From assembly GCF_023278565.1 (NCBI RefSeq), contig NC_064673.1:2294001-2358000 (forward strand): a stretch of 64,000 bases of DNA. The letters are read 5' to 3'. Shown piece after piece: positions 33,857 to 42,207 of the stretch. The first letter of the stretch is position 1; every line of letters begins with the position of its first letter. The notes under the pieces are model-generated. The model was given only the letters and a program-made list of their open reading frames with translations. It did not search any database and was not told the origin of the DNA. The position numbers and the translations under genes were made by a program. Source of the DNA: Colletotrichum lupini (taxonomy: Eukaryota > Ascomycota > Sordariomycetes > Glomerellales > Glomerellaceae).

Positions 33857-35187
33857 ATGGAATCCGTTGTTGAGACGGTTTCCTCCTCCGCCGCCTGGGT
33901 GATTGGCGTGACCCTGGCCATCGCCAACGCCTCGTTCGCATGGGTCTCTGCCTGGATCCCGGTTTTGTTGGTCTTCGACATGGCCGCGACCTCTTGGTGG
34001 GTCTGTCATTCTTTGGGTTCGTCCAATGTCCATCCCATCATCCCATCAAATCATCCCTTCTTTACTAACCGGTTCAAGCGACCATGTTCTTCATCCCTGC
34101 CCTCCAAGATCAACCTGCCTGGGCCGCTTTCGTCCCGATCTCTCGTGACCTCGCCACTGCCTACGCCCTCTTGGTTGTTTACGTCTTCGTCCTCTTTCAC
34201 ACAGCTGGCTGCCTGGTGTCCCTCTGGTGGTATTCGTACTGCATTATACGACGAGGGTACCGGATCCCGAGAGGAGCTGTCACCCGCCGAAAGGTGGTTA
34301 TGCAGACCCTGGCCGACGCCGACGATTCCCGGTACTGGTTCGACCTGGGGTTCCGACCCAACCTCTGCCTTCGCTGCTCCCGTAACGCCGACTTGGAAGG
34401 TGGGGAGGGCCCTGGGTCGATACTGGACCGGATGTACCACGGCACGACGAACAAGGGGGTGGACTTGGGGTGCATCGCGCTCTTTGACCACTATGTAAGT
34501 TATCCTCCTTCTCCCTCGTGTTGGCAGAGCTCGGCTAATGATTCTGGTCATCTGATCTAGTGTTGGTGGTTGTGGTGCCCGGTCTCCTTGGAGACTCAGA
34601 AGCCATACCTGCTCTTTATGGGTTGGGTTGTGGTCTTCCACCTTTACTCTTTGGGGGTTCTCTGCTGGCCTCTGGCGTCCTTTGGAACCAGGTGGTCGCT
34701 GCCCCCTGCTGTCGTGGCTGCCGGAGCCCTTCCCTTCGTATTCCTGTGGGTGAAGAAGGCGCCATTCCGGGGTCAATGGGTTAACCAGGGACTTCGGAAC
34801 CAGACGCACAAAGAGACGACGGCGTATATCCGGAACCTCCCCCAGCAGGCATGGCCGATGGGGATTGCCGGGCCTAACGGCTTGGAGCATGTGACGGTTG
34901 GATTTAACCCGTGGGATCTCGGCGCAATGGGAAACCTGCGCGCGGTGCTAGGCGACAGCATCTGGGAGTGGCCTTTCTTCTGGCGTACCCCTCGCAGGGT
35001 GCGTGAATTCGGTGCTCACCCCGATTGGGATCTCCCTTTCGGACCTCGGTGGGGCCAGTTCATGGAAGATCGTGCTCTGGTTGTACCAGTTGGGGGTCTA
35101 CCGGATGGCATTAGCCTCGCTCCTCTCCCTCCCGCCCTCCGCAACGACATTTCGCGGCGCCGACGCATTTGGAGTTCGGAGGATTAG
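33857..35187 (+). CDS. DHHC palmitoyltransferase-like membrane protein with degenerate DHYC motif
   Basis: Polytopic membrane protein of about 400 residues in three exons. The ATG at 33857 has a good context (GCAGCCATGG) and starts a hydrophobic segment. Intron 2 (34495-34560) is clear. Intron 1 ends at 34078, but its donor near 34017 is non-consensus, so that junction is tentative. The second and third exons join as FDHY-CWWLWC, matching the catalytic DHHC centre of protein S-acyltransferases (DHYC also occurs in Akr1-type enzymes). The rest of the Cys-rich domain is eroded: CLRC is present, but most zinc ligands are missing and the DHHC-to-Cys distance is one residue short. Activity is therefore doubtful. 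Lies next to the pyrimidine-rich repeat region. Confidence 0.72.
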
Positions 35188-35207
35188 GCTGGCCGGGGGC
35201 CAGCGAC

Positions 35208-35305
35208 TTGAGGTCGGTTACTCGCCTCGTCGCGCCCTGGCACACGGTTGGCGGTCGGTTACGCGCCCCTCCGTGACGGCTTGAGGTCGGATTTACTCGC
35301 CTCGC
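35208..35305 (+). repeat. Imperfect direct repeat downstream of DHYC gene
   Basis: CTTGAGGTCGG-TTACTCGCCTCG at about 35,208-35,231 recurs as CTTGAGGTCGGATTTACTCGCCTCG at about 35,281-35,305, with a further partial copy (GGCGGTCGGTTACGCG) between. The period is about 72 bp. Confidence 0.55.
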
Positions 35306-35611
35306 CCAGTCTACTCTCGACAATACATGCAGCCTGCCGTGCAAACAGGCACCAATATGTATTACGCCTTCTCAGGACTGATGATCCTGGCAGGCCTCGC
35401 CCATCCATTCGAAATTTCGTTTGGACTTGGAGGATGACAACCTCTTTAAAAAATACGGCCGACAATGTCGCACCTTCACGCTGGTGTCGGCTGTCAGTAG
35501 TCGGAATTGCGATCGGGCGATCGAAGACGACGAAGCCAACGCGACGGCGGGTCACTGTTCTGTCATTGGAACACAACCTGCCACCCCTGGGTCTCTCAAA
35601 CTCTCGACAAG

Positions 35612-35636
35612 TCACACACTCACACTCACATTCACA

Positions 35637-35670
<34 letters not shown>
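35612..35670 (+). repeat. CACACT/CACTCT microsatellite
   Basis: About 59 bp of near-perfect hexamer repeats: first CACACT-type, then at least five CTCACT units. The plus strand carries no G. Confidence 0.85.
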
Positions 35671-36044
35671 ACTTCAACAAACACACATTGTGACTTCGAA
35701 CTCTTGCCTACCATCAAACACACGCCAGGCATTGTTCACCCCAGGGTTCCTTGCAGTCTCAACACTCTACACTCATCTCATCACTCCGGACCCATTGCAC
35801 ATCTATCATACCATCTGCAATGTGGCTTTGGCACAGGAAGTTTGCACAGCTACCTGCGAGACTGCAATCAACAGAGGCTCATCACCTCGGTAACCAACCT
35901 CGGCAATCATCCACACCTTGCCTTGAGGTTCGACCACCACTCTTCACTCAACAACATTCTCTTTCAACACTGTCTCCACAGACTCTTGACACAACTTATT
36001 TCCGACACAATCACGAACATCGGATGATTCATCAGTCGATCGAG

Positions 36045-36124
36045 ACATCAGTTGAGCGACACATCGCTTGAACAACACATCAGTTCAACGGCACATCAGC
36101 TGACTGACACATCAGTCAATCAAC
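36045..36124 (+). repeat. 16-bp minisatellite, five units
   Basis: Five consecutive 16-bp units, each starting ACATC and mostly continuing AG(T/C)T or GCTT: at 36045, 36061, 36077, 36093 and 36109, with a diverged unit just before. Adjacent units contain mutually complementary tails, for example GTTGAGCGA and TCGCTTGAAC, so inter-unit pairing is possible. Confidence 0.8.
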
Positions 36125-36417
36125 ATGGATAGCACCTTCGCTTCTCCATCATCAACATCTCTGGACTCCGCTTCAGATCGGCACATGGATGGTTTCTTCC
36201 TCATCCACGACTCACTTTGATCCATCTCTGGTCAAATTTGGTTCTCCATGCACTCGAACCATCTCTCCACATGCTTTCCAAGCAGCAGCAACTCGACCAT
36301 TTGTCCTCATCCCATTCTTACCAATCGATGACCTTTGGTTGACCCTCCAACATCCTTAAGACGTAACAATCTTGAGACGTAACACTCACACATCACGTCT
36401 CTTACCCGAACATTCTC

Positions 36418-37829
36418 GTTTCTGGGGCAGCAGAAACTCGGCAAACTATTTCGGCAGTTCTCACACTTTTGACTTCAAGCTCTTGGCTCTCTGTTCTCTT
36501 CATGATTCTTGGGCCACAGATACTCGGCATTTCACTTTCAGCCAACTATTTCATCTTCTTTGACTCTGGTCTTGGCACAGTGTTCCTGAAGCAGCAGGAA
36601 TACGACACACTTCTCTCATCCACACTCTCGGCTTGCGACTTAGCACTCGCGAACTCAGCCTTCTTCTTTCATCTCGTTTCTGGGGCAGCAGAAACGCGTC
36701 ACTCCATTTTGACGCAGCACTCCATTTCGGGTCATCACTTCATTCCCTTCACTTCGGTTTCCTTTTTTCTCACCCGCACTCTCAGCTCGCGACTTGGCAC
36801 TCGTGAACTCAACCTTCTTCTCTCATCTCGTTTCTGGGGCAGCAGAAACGCGTCACTCCACTTTGATGCAACACTCCATTCTGGGTCATCACTTCATTTC
36901 ACTCAGTTCAGTTTCCTTTGGCAGAGGAATTTGACAACTCATTACCTTTCTTCAACTCTTTCGGCAAATCTTTTCTTCACTTCGCGTTTCTGGGGCAGCA
37001 GAAACCCGACAACTCACCTCATTCAACATCTCTGAATTTCATTTCACTTTCCTCTGGCGGGAGGAATCAACGCTTCACACTTCTTTTTCTCTGGCCATTC
37101 CTGGCTACTCTTCACGTTTATGGGGCAGCAGAAACTGGGCACTTCACTCCGATTCGGCAATTTGGACCGGTTCGGCCTTCACTTCATGTTCCTGGTCATC
37201 GGAAGCCTGGCACAAACATATCCTTCAACTTCTTTGGCACCTTCTTGCCTTCACCTCACGTTTCTGGGGCAGCAGAAACTTGGCATCTCGCCTTATTCAA
37301 CAACTTTAAACTTCACTTCACTTTCCTCTGGCGCGAGGAAACCAGTGCTTCACACTTTCACTCGGCATTTCTGGGGCAGCAGAAATGTTCTCTCCTCACT
37401 TCGCTCTCTTGGCAACTTGAGCTCGACACCCAACGCATCAATCATCTTGTTTGGACTTCTCTCTTTTCCTTGCTTCCCATTCTTCTTCTGAGATAGCAGA
37501 AGCAGACATATGGCTCAACACATCTCATTTTTCACTCCCCGTTCCTCCGGCGACAGGAACCCAACAGATCACACTTTCTCTTCTTTTGCACTCTCCCCAT
37601 GTGTCTGGGGCAGCAGAAGCTCCTCAAATCACATGACAACGGCCCCTCTGATTCATCTCACTTCCAATGTCACAGGAGCTTGGCACTCCTCGCATATTCA
37701 AACCCTTCAAGCAATCTTCTATCTTTCAGCTTGCTTTTGAGGCAGCAGAAGCACCACACTTGACCACCCGCCGATCTCTATTCAAAACAGCCAGGCATCT
37801 CTCTCATTTCATTCTTGGATCAGCAAGGG
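36418..37829 (+). repeat. Array of about 19 covarying hairpins, unit about 70 bp
   Basis: Each unit has a 4-8 bp stem and a loop usually of six bases, then often (C/T)nGGCA..TTCAC. Five identical copies (stem GTTTCTG/CAGAAAC, loop GGGCAG) start at 36418, 36676, 36830, 36986 and 37260. Variants that keep pairing include TTCCTG/CAGGAA at 36583, TTCCT/AGGAA at 36913, TTCCTC/GAGGAA at 37049, TTTCCTC/GAGGAAA at 37322, CATTTCTG/CAGAAATG at 37366, CTTCTG/CAGAAG at 37485, GTTCCT/AGGAAC at 37541, GCTTTTG/CAGAAGC at 37733 and TTCTTG/CAAGGG (with G-U pairs) at 37812. Weaker members are at 36504, 37116, 37189, 37604 and 37662. Spacing is 44-154 bp, mostly 56-93 bp, not in multiples of three, so no protein frame is conserved. 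Either strand could be transcribed. Confidence 0.85.
36621..36928 (+). repeat. 154-bp tandem duplication inside the hairpin array
   Basis: Segments 36621-36774 and 36775-36928 align over their length with few substitutions, mostly transitions. Each holds one canonical hairpin. 154 is not a multiple of three. Confidence 0.85.
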
Positions 37830-39719
37830 TGATACACAACTCGCTCATCCAGCTGTTTGGCACTCTTCTCTCGGCTTTGCATCGGCACTTTTGGAGTCGG
37901 CTTCATTTGCTGACTCTTGGCGGCTGTCTTCGGGGCCTGCGGCGGACATCCCCCGGCCACCAGGCGGCAAATCGTCAGTCATTCATTATTGTCCACCTTT
38001 CTTCTTGATGCGACCTCGTCACTTGGAACCTTCACATCGGAGACGCCTTTCGACAAACGGGAAGGGGTCCGGTTGGCGCCGAGCTGAGAAGCGTTCTTCA
38101 CAGAACATTCCTTCAATGGGCACTTGAATGCTCAACCATTCTTCTCAGTAGATGGATCAATCGCACGCAACTGGGCGATCTGTTTGTCTTTTTCACATAC
38201 CCGGGGCGTGAATGCTAGGGCGGTGGAAAGATATGGCCTACCCGTGCTCACCCAAAGGCTTGTACTCTCGTCACGATCTAACGTTGCAGCTGCTGATCAG
38301 CACAGGTACCAGAACAACAGATCACGCAGCGCTAGCGTCTTGCTAATTCAGTCACTTGGAGCTTGCAGGCTGCGAGCTCAGAGTTGCAGTCGAGCGTTGT
38401 AACGGGACGTTGCAAGCCACCACCAATCAACGCCATAGACACCGGTACTTGAACCAGGATCAAGTACGTCACATCTTGATCGACATTCCATGATGGAAAT
38501 GTACTGATGTTCCGGCACAGGTGACGACGGTCTCATCGCTTTGCGAGCCAACCAGTATTTGGAGGTCTGCTCATGGTATGGTTTGGAATTACTGACCTGT
38601 GCTTCAGCTTCTTGAGTCGAAGTCTGGCCGCGCTTGTGGCTGTGTCGAAGCTCCTACTCGGACGACGCGTAAGGGTTCAACAGAGGCACGAAGATACGTT
38701 GCCGTGTCGCATATTGAATGGTCACCGAAACGGTATGTCTCGATTCAATTACTCTGTGCCCCTGCTTGACCACTGACCACAAGTCTCCGTCCAGTTCCCA
38801 GACAACTGCCAAGTCCAGACAGAATGCCGACTTTGAGAGACAAAATAGGGTATTGGTGGAAAGGGACATCTTGATCGGGTTGGAAAAGCTAGAGGATCGT
38901 TTTGGGATCCGCTACATGGAGGATTATCTAGAGGGCAAGGGGAGATGGCCAAGGGATGGAGTGCGGAACACCAGGGCATACTTGAGGCGAAAGTCATTCA
39001 GGACACGTGCATTTGGAGGCGATGAGCGATGCCATACATGGTAGAAGCAACGCGTTCAGATCTGTCGTTTGACAAGCAACCTCCGATAGGCAATTGTCAG
39101 CGATCTCTTGAGCTCCTGCCTATGATGACTTCGGTGTTTTCGCAGGATCAACGCAGGAATTTAGGTTTTGTTTCCACGCGCACATGTTTGCAAGTGCTGT
39201 AGTTCCTCTTTGTTGGAAGTCGATGCCAGGAGCATCTCGCCTACGAATCGCCGAGGTAAAACACGTTTAACAAAGAAGATGAACGTTGCAGAATTCTACT
39301 CGGCTGGGATCAAAGTCATACCAAGCTTGCAAATTGATCGACAGCATCAGGATGAACGGCCTCGCCACGTACGTCGTGGTGTCTCCTGGTCGTTGAGGCA
39401 AAGGAAGCGGCCCCGCTTTGGGGGGGGGGAAACGGCAACGCACCGTTGCCCGTCGGGGCCCGGGCGGACAAAGAAGCTATTCAGGTTGTGGTGAGCTTCG
39501 CCGTGAATAGCTTCTTTGTTTGTTGTGAACACAGTCAAAATCAAAGGCTTGATCATTCCTGGGTATCGCGTCTAGTTTAAACATCTCAAATCTGTAGATA
39601 AAGCTGCCCACCTCTGATTCTAAGATGATGGCCGCTCATGAGGGCGAAAAGCTTGTTCCGTGCCAAGTTAATTGTTCGTTTCTCTGCATAACACACTGGA
39701 CAGATTTTCTCGAGTCAGG
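37830..39719. other. Gene-poor DNA right of the hairpin array
   Basis: About 1.9 kb. It contains one doubtful open frame (38718-39044), a run of nine or more G near 39,420 followed by a GC-rich stretch, and the promoter of the F-box gene. Otherwise nothing recognised. Confidence 0.45.
38718..39044 (+). CDS. Hypothetical protein or exon, doubtful
   Basis: Open frame of 108 codons. The last two thirds (KSRQNADFERQNRVLVERD through YMEDYLEGKGRWPRDGV) are charged, amphipathic and look coding, with an ordinary amino acid mix. The first third is less convincing, so the true start or an upstream exon may differ. I do not recognise a family. It might be a remnant of a larger gene. Confidence 0.25.
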   Translation: MVTETVCLDSITLCPCLTTDHKSPSSSQTTAKSRQNADFERQNRVLVERDILIGLEKLEDRFGIRYMEDYLEGKGRWPRDGVRNTRAYLRRKSFRTRAFGGDERCHTW

Positions 39720-41174
39720 ATGACCTGCCTTCAATCTCTACCCCCCGAGACTATCTTGCAAATCGCAGCTTGTTCAGACCTCAGTTTCTCATGCCTTCGC
39801 CATCTCCGACTCACCTGTCGCGGCCTTGCCGTATATATCGCACCGCTCTTGTACCGCAAAGCTGTTCGGGACCACGCTGTTCTTCTGCGACTGGTGCGGA
39901 ACGACCAAAGCGATATCATTCTGCGGGTTTTGAAAAGCCAGATCAGGCCAGATTGTGTTGCACCTCAACACTACCTAGATAGCTGCCTCCACGACGCCCT
40001 TCTGGGAGGTCACCTCAAGGCTGCCGACGTCCTTTTCGGTAATGGAGCTGAACCTGTCTTTAGTATCGACGTTGCAAATCGCTCAGAGCATCGTGAGACC
40101 AGGGACTGGCTTCAAGTCCATGATGCAACGGGACTCGGGTCTCTCGCACTTGCAGCGAGAAGCCGCTATCACATGACGTTCTGGTATAAAGATTTTGAGC
40201 CTTACACATCCGAGGAAGAGTTCTGGACCTATAAGAAGAAGGCGATGAAGACTATCTTAGAGAAACTCAGATCCCATTTTGGTCGGGATTCAGATCAGTA
40301 TGGATTGAAGATATCGGAGGCCCATTATTTGAGAGATGAACACGAGGATGGGAAGAAGGAACCGATGCTTCGACATCCGAAATACGCCAGAGAGCTTGAC
40401 ATGGCCCTCGCCGAGGCTGCAACTGCAGACGGGCACTCTATCGAACTGATGGACTTCCTATTCGGGTGTGGAGCAACTGTCACCTGCGAACTCACACCGC
40501 AGCTTGCTGGGCATGCCTGGCACAATGCCCTGAACGAGGAAATTCCGGCTCTTTTCGAGGCCAAAGTGGATCTGCTCCTGCGTCATGACATCGACCCGAC
40601 GAGTGTTTGGACCTGGGAGGGTATGCGGACACCGATACAGTTTTTCCTCCGCAAGTTATACCGAAATTTTCAATACTTTGAGGAACCCGGCGCCTTCACA
40701 AATAAGGTCTTTGGTTATATGGAATACCTAGAGTCGCGTGGCTGCCTACGCTGGCCAAGATCCACTCTCAGATCCTTTGTGCTCAGCGTCGGAACTGTTC
40801 AGATCAACTGCATCATCGACTATCCTCGTGCGGAGGAGCACGATGATATGAGTACCACTAGTCTTATTGAAGACGCCACAGATGGTAGGCGTGAGCTTGA
40901 GCTCATATTTAAAGAGCCGGACCCATCCCTGCTACCACTCCGAGTAGCTCTATCGAACCAAATTGCACTGAAGCACTTCCGGGATCTGGTGATCCTACCG
41001 TCGCCCACATTCAGAGAGTGGGTTGATAAGGAGTCAATGTCCAACGCTATTCAAGATCTCGATAGAATGTTCAGGACTTTTTCTGTCTCGTCACCTAGTG
41101 TGGAAAGCACCCGTGCTGCAGAGGACCAGCTCAGCGAGAATCATCCTGGACCCGAGGATGAGAGTAGCAGTTAG
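39720..41174 (+). CDS. F-box protein with ankyrin-like region
   Basis: Single-exon protein of 484 residues from the ATG at 39720. The N-terminal F-box is visible as LQSLPPETILQIAACSDLS and LRLTCRGLAVYIAPLLYRKAV (residues about 3-45), the site that binds Skp1 in SCF ubiquitin ligases. The next 300 residues contain helical ankyrin-like stretches such as CLHDALLGGHLKAADVLFGNGA and SIELMDFLFGCGATV. Such F-box/ankyrin proteins are numerous and lineage-specific in filamentous fungi; the substrate is unknown. The C-terminus is Ser/Glu-rich and probably disordered. Confidence 0.78.
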   Translation: MTCLQSLPPETILQIAACSDLSFSCLRHLRLTCRGLAVYIAPLLYRKAVRDHAVLLRLVRNDQSDIILRVLKSQIRPDCVAPQHYLDSCLHDALLGGHLKAADVLFGNGAEPVFSIDVANRSEHRETRDWLQVHDATGLGSLALAARSRYHMTFWYKDFEPYTSEEEFWTYKKKAMKTILEKLRSHFGRDSDQYGLKISEAHYLRDEHEDGKKEPMLRHPKYARELDMALAEAATADGHSIELMDFLFGCGATVTCELTPQLAGHAWHNALNEEIPALFEAKVDLLLRHDIDPTSVWTWEGMRTPIQFFLRKLYRNFQYFEEPGAFTNKVFGYMEYLESRGCLRWPRSTLRSFVLSVGTVQINCIIDYPRAEEHDDMSTTSLIEDATDGRRELELIFKEPDPSLLPLRVALSNQIALKHFRDLVILPSPTFREWVDKESMSNAIQDLDRMFRTFSVSSPSVESTRAAEDQLSENHPGPEDESSS

Positions 41175-41886
41175 TCTATGCCCAGTAGTTTATCGATGGA
41201 GAATTGGACATTGCGTACTTACCTTTTGAACATACTGATATGGAAGAGCCACTAGGTATTCAACTGCTAGGGCTTGATCACATCCATTTGGTTCTCCTCC
41301 TTCCCGAAGATGTGTCAAAAGGGAAATACTAGGCTGGAGATACCCGAAAGTCTACTTCATCATCACATATGATCTAGGTATCCTTAATCATAGAATATGC
41401 CGCACTGAATCCAACGCCTCTCGAGTTGTTGCCTTCATGACTAGCCCTGCAGCCACTTGAAGTGCTAGAGTGAAAAGAGCAACCCTCCTCGCCTACCACT
41501 CCGCCCCTCGTTTCATTGCAGTTACTCAATCAATCTGAGTCGTGAATCTTCATCCGTGTTGACCTCCAAGGTCTTACCTCTCAGGGTTGGAGGTGATCAA
41601 GGTTCAATTACAACTCGGTACGCCAAGCAAACTCGGAGATGCAGGCATGTCTTCAGGGCTCGAGCAAGTTCAGAGAGGTTCTCGAGAGGTATGAATCGCC
41701 AACCTCTTTCCATAATGCTGGCTTGGAAACCTGCCAGTCTACCACACACATACACACACACACGTACATACATACACAAAACACCTTCGTCTGTGAGACA
41801 ACAGCAACCCATCAAGCACGCATCTCAACACCACATCAGCCATCATACTTCACTCTATCAAAACTACCATTGGGGAAACAGCCAAA
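41175..41886. other. Intergenic, promoter of secreted gene B
   Basis: Spacer of 712 bp. The last 150 bp hold a CA/TACA microsatellite and an A/C-rich leader before the ATG at 41887. No TATA box that I can defend. Confidence 0.45.
41741..41780 (+). repeat. CA/TACA microsatellite
   Basis: Runs of ACACAC interrupted by TACA units, about 105-145 bp before the ATG of secreted gene B. Confidence 0.8.
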
Positions 41887-42207
41887 ATGAAGTTCACCAC
41901 TATTCTTCTTGCCGTATTGCCTCTCGTTGCCGCCGGCGGAGGCCCAAAGGACCCAAATAGTCTTCCGAGGATACGACTTCCGCTTCACGAACTGCCCGAG
42001 TGCTGGCAGGAGTGTTTGCAGCTAGAAAACAACCACTACCCTCCCAATATCAACAATGTTAACGTACACGACTTTTGTGTCGACAACGGCTACCACCTCC
42101 GATGGTGGTCTTTCCACACCCTCGCTACATGCACAGCGGGCAAATGCAATAGGGAAGAAGGCTTACAGTCACAGGAGTGGCTGTTCGATCTCTGCAAAAT
42201 GAACTAG
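41887..42207 (+). CDS. Small secreted 6-Cys protein, paralogue B (effector candidate)
   Basis: Single-exon gene for 106 residues: signal peptide MKFTTILLAVLPLVAAG, then an 88-residue mature chain starting GPKD. The six Cys keep exactly the spacing of paralogue A. Conserved blocks are LPECWQ-CLQ-EN, YPPNIN-V, DFC-D, and the last residues D-x-C-x-MN. The surface between the Cys varies, with charge changes near the C-terminal half, a pattern often seen in effector families (inference). It lies 11.5 kb from its paralogue on the opposite strand. Confidence 0.85.
   Translation: MKFTTILLAVLPLVAAGGGPKDPNSLPRIRLPLHELPECWQECLQLENNHYPPNINNVNVHDFCVDNGYHLRWWSFHTLATCTAGKCNREEGLQSQEWLFDLCKMN

Larger units (their letters stand above)
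35188..36417. other. Pyrimidine-rich, gene-free DNA
   Basis: About 1.2 kb between the DHYC gene and the hairpin array. Strongly C/T-rich on the plus strand. It contains the 72-bp repeat, a CACTCT microsatellite and a 16-bp minisatellite, listed separately. A 259-codon open frame at 35,248-36,027 is low-complexity and I do not accept it as coding. Confidence 0.5.

Noticed and set aside
35248..36027. 259-codon open frame in pyrimidine-rich DNA
   Set aside because: Its product is dominated by Ser, Leu, His and Thr runs from the CACTCT microsatellite; absence of stops follows from composition.
36469..37496. Long overlapping open frames of 188 and 192 codons with FWGSRN, LGQQK or SGAAE repeats
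   Set aside because: They are the hairpin units read in different frames. Unit spacing is not a multiple of three and the repeat peptide changes frame from copy to copy, so they are not a repeat protein.
36418..37829. CRISPR-like array of short repeats with spacers
   Set aside because: The genome is eukaryotic, the spacing is irregular (44-154 bp), the repeats vary with paired changes, spacers share sequence, and no cas genes are present.
39419..39430. Run of G bases
   Set aside because: Simple homopolymer, with no paired feature or flanking structure; possible assembly artefact.
30004..42207. Large inverted segmental duplication around the two 6-Cys genes
   Set aside because: Homology is limited to the coding regions; flanks and leaders do not match by eye.
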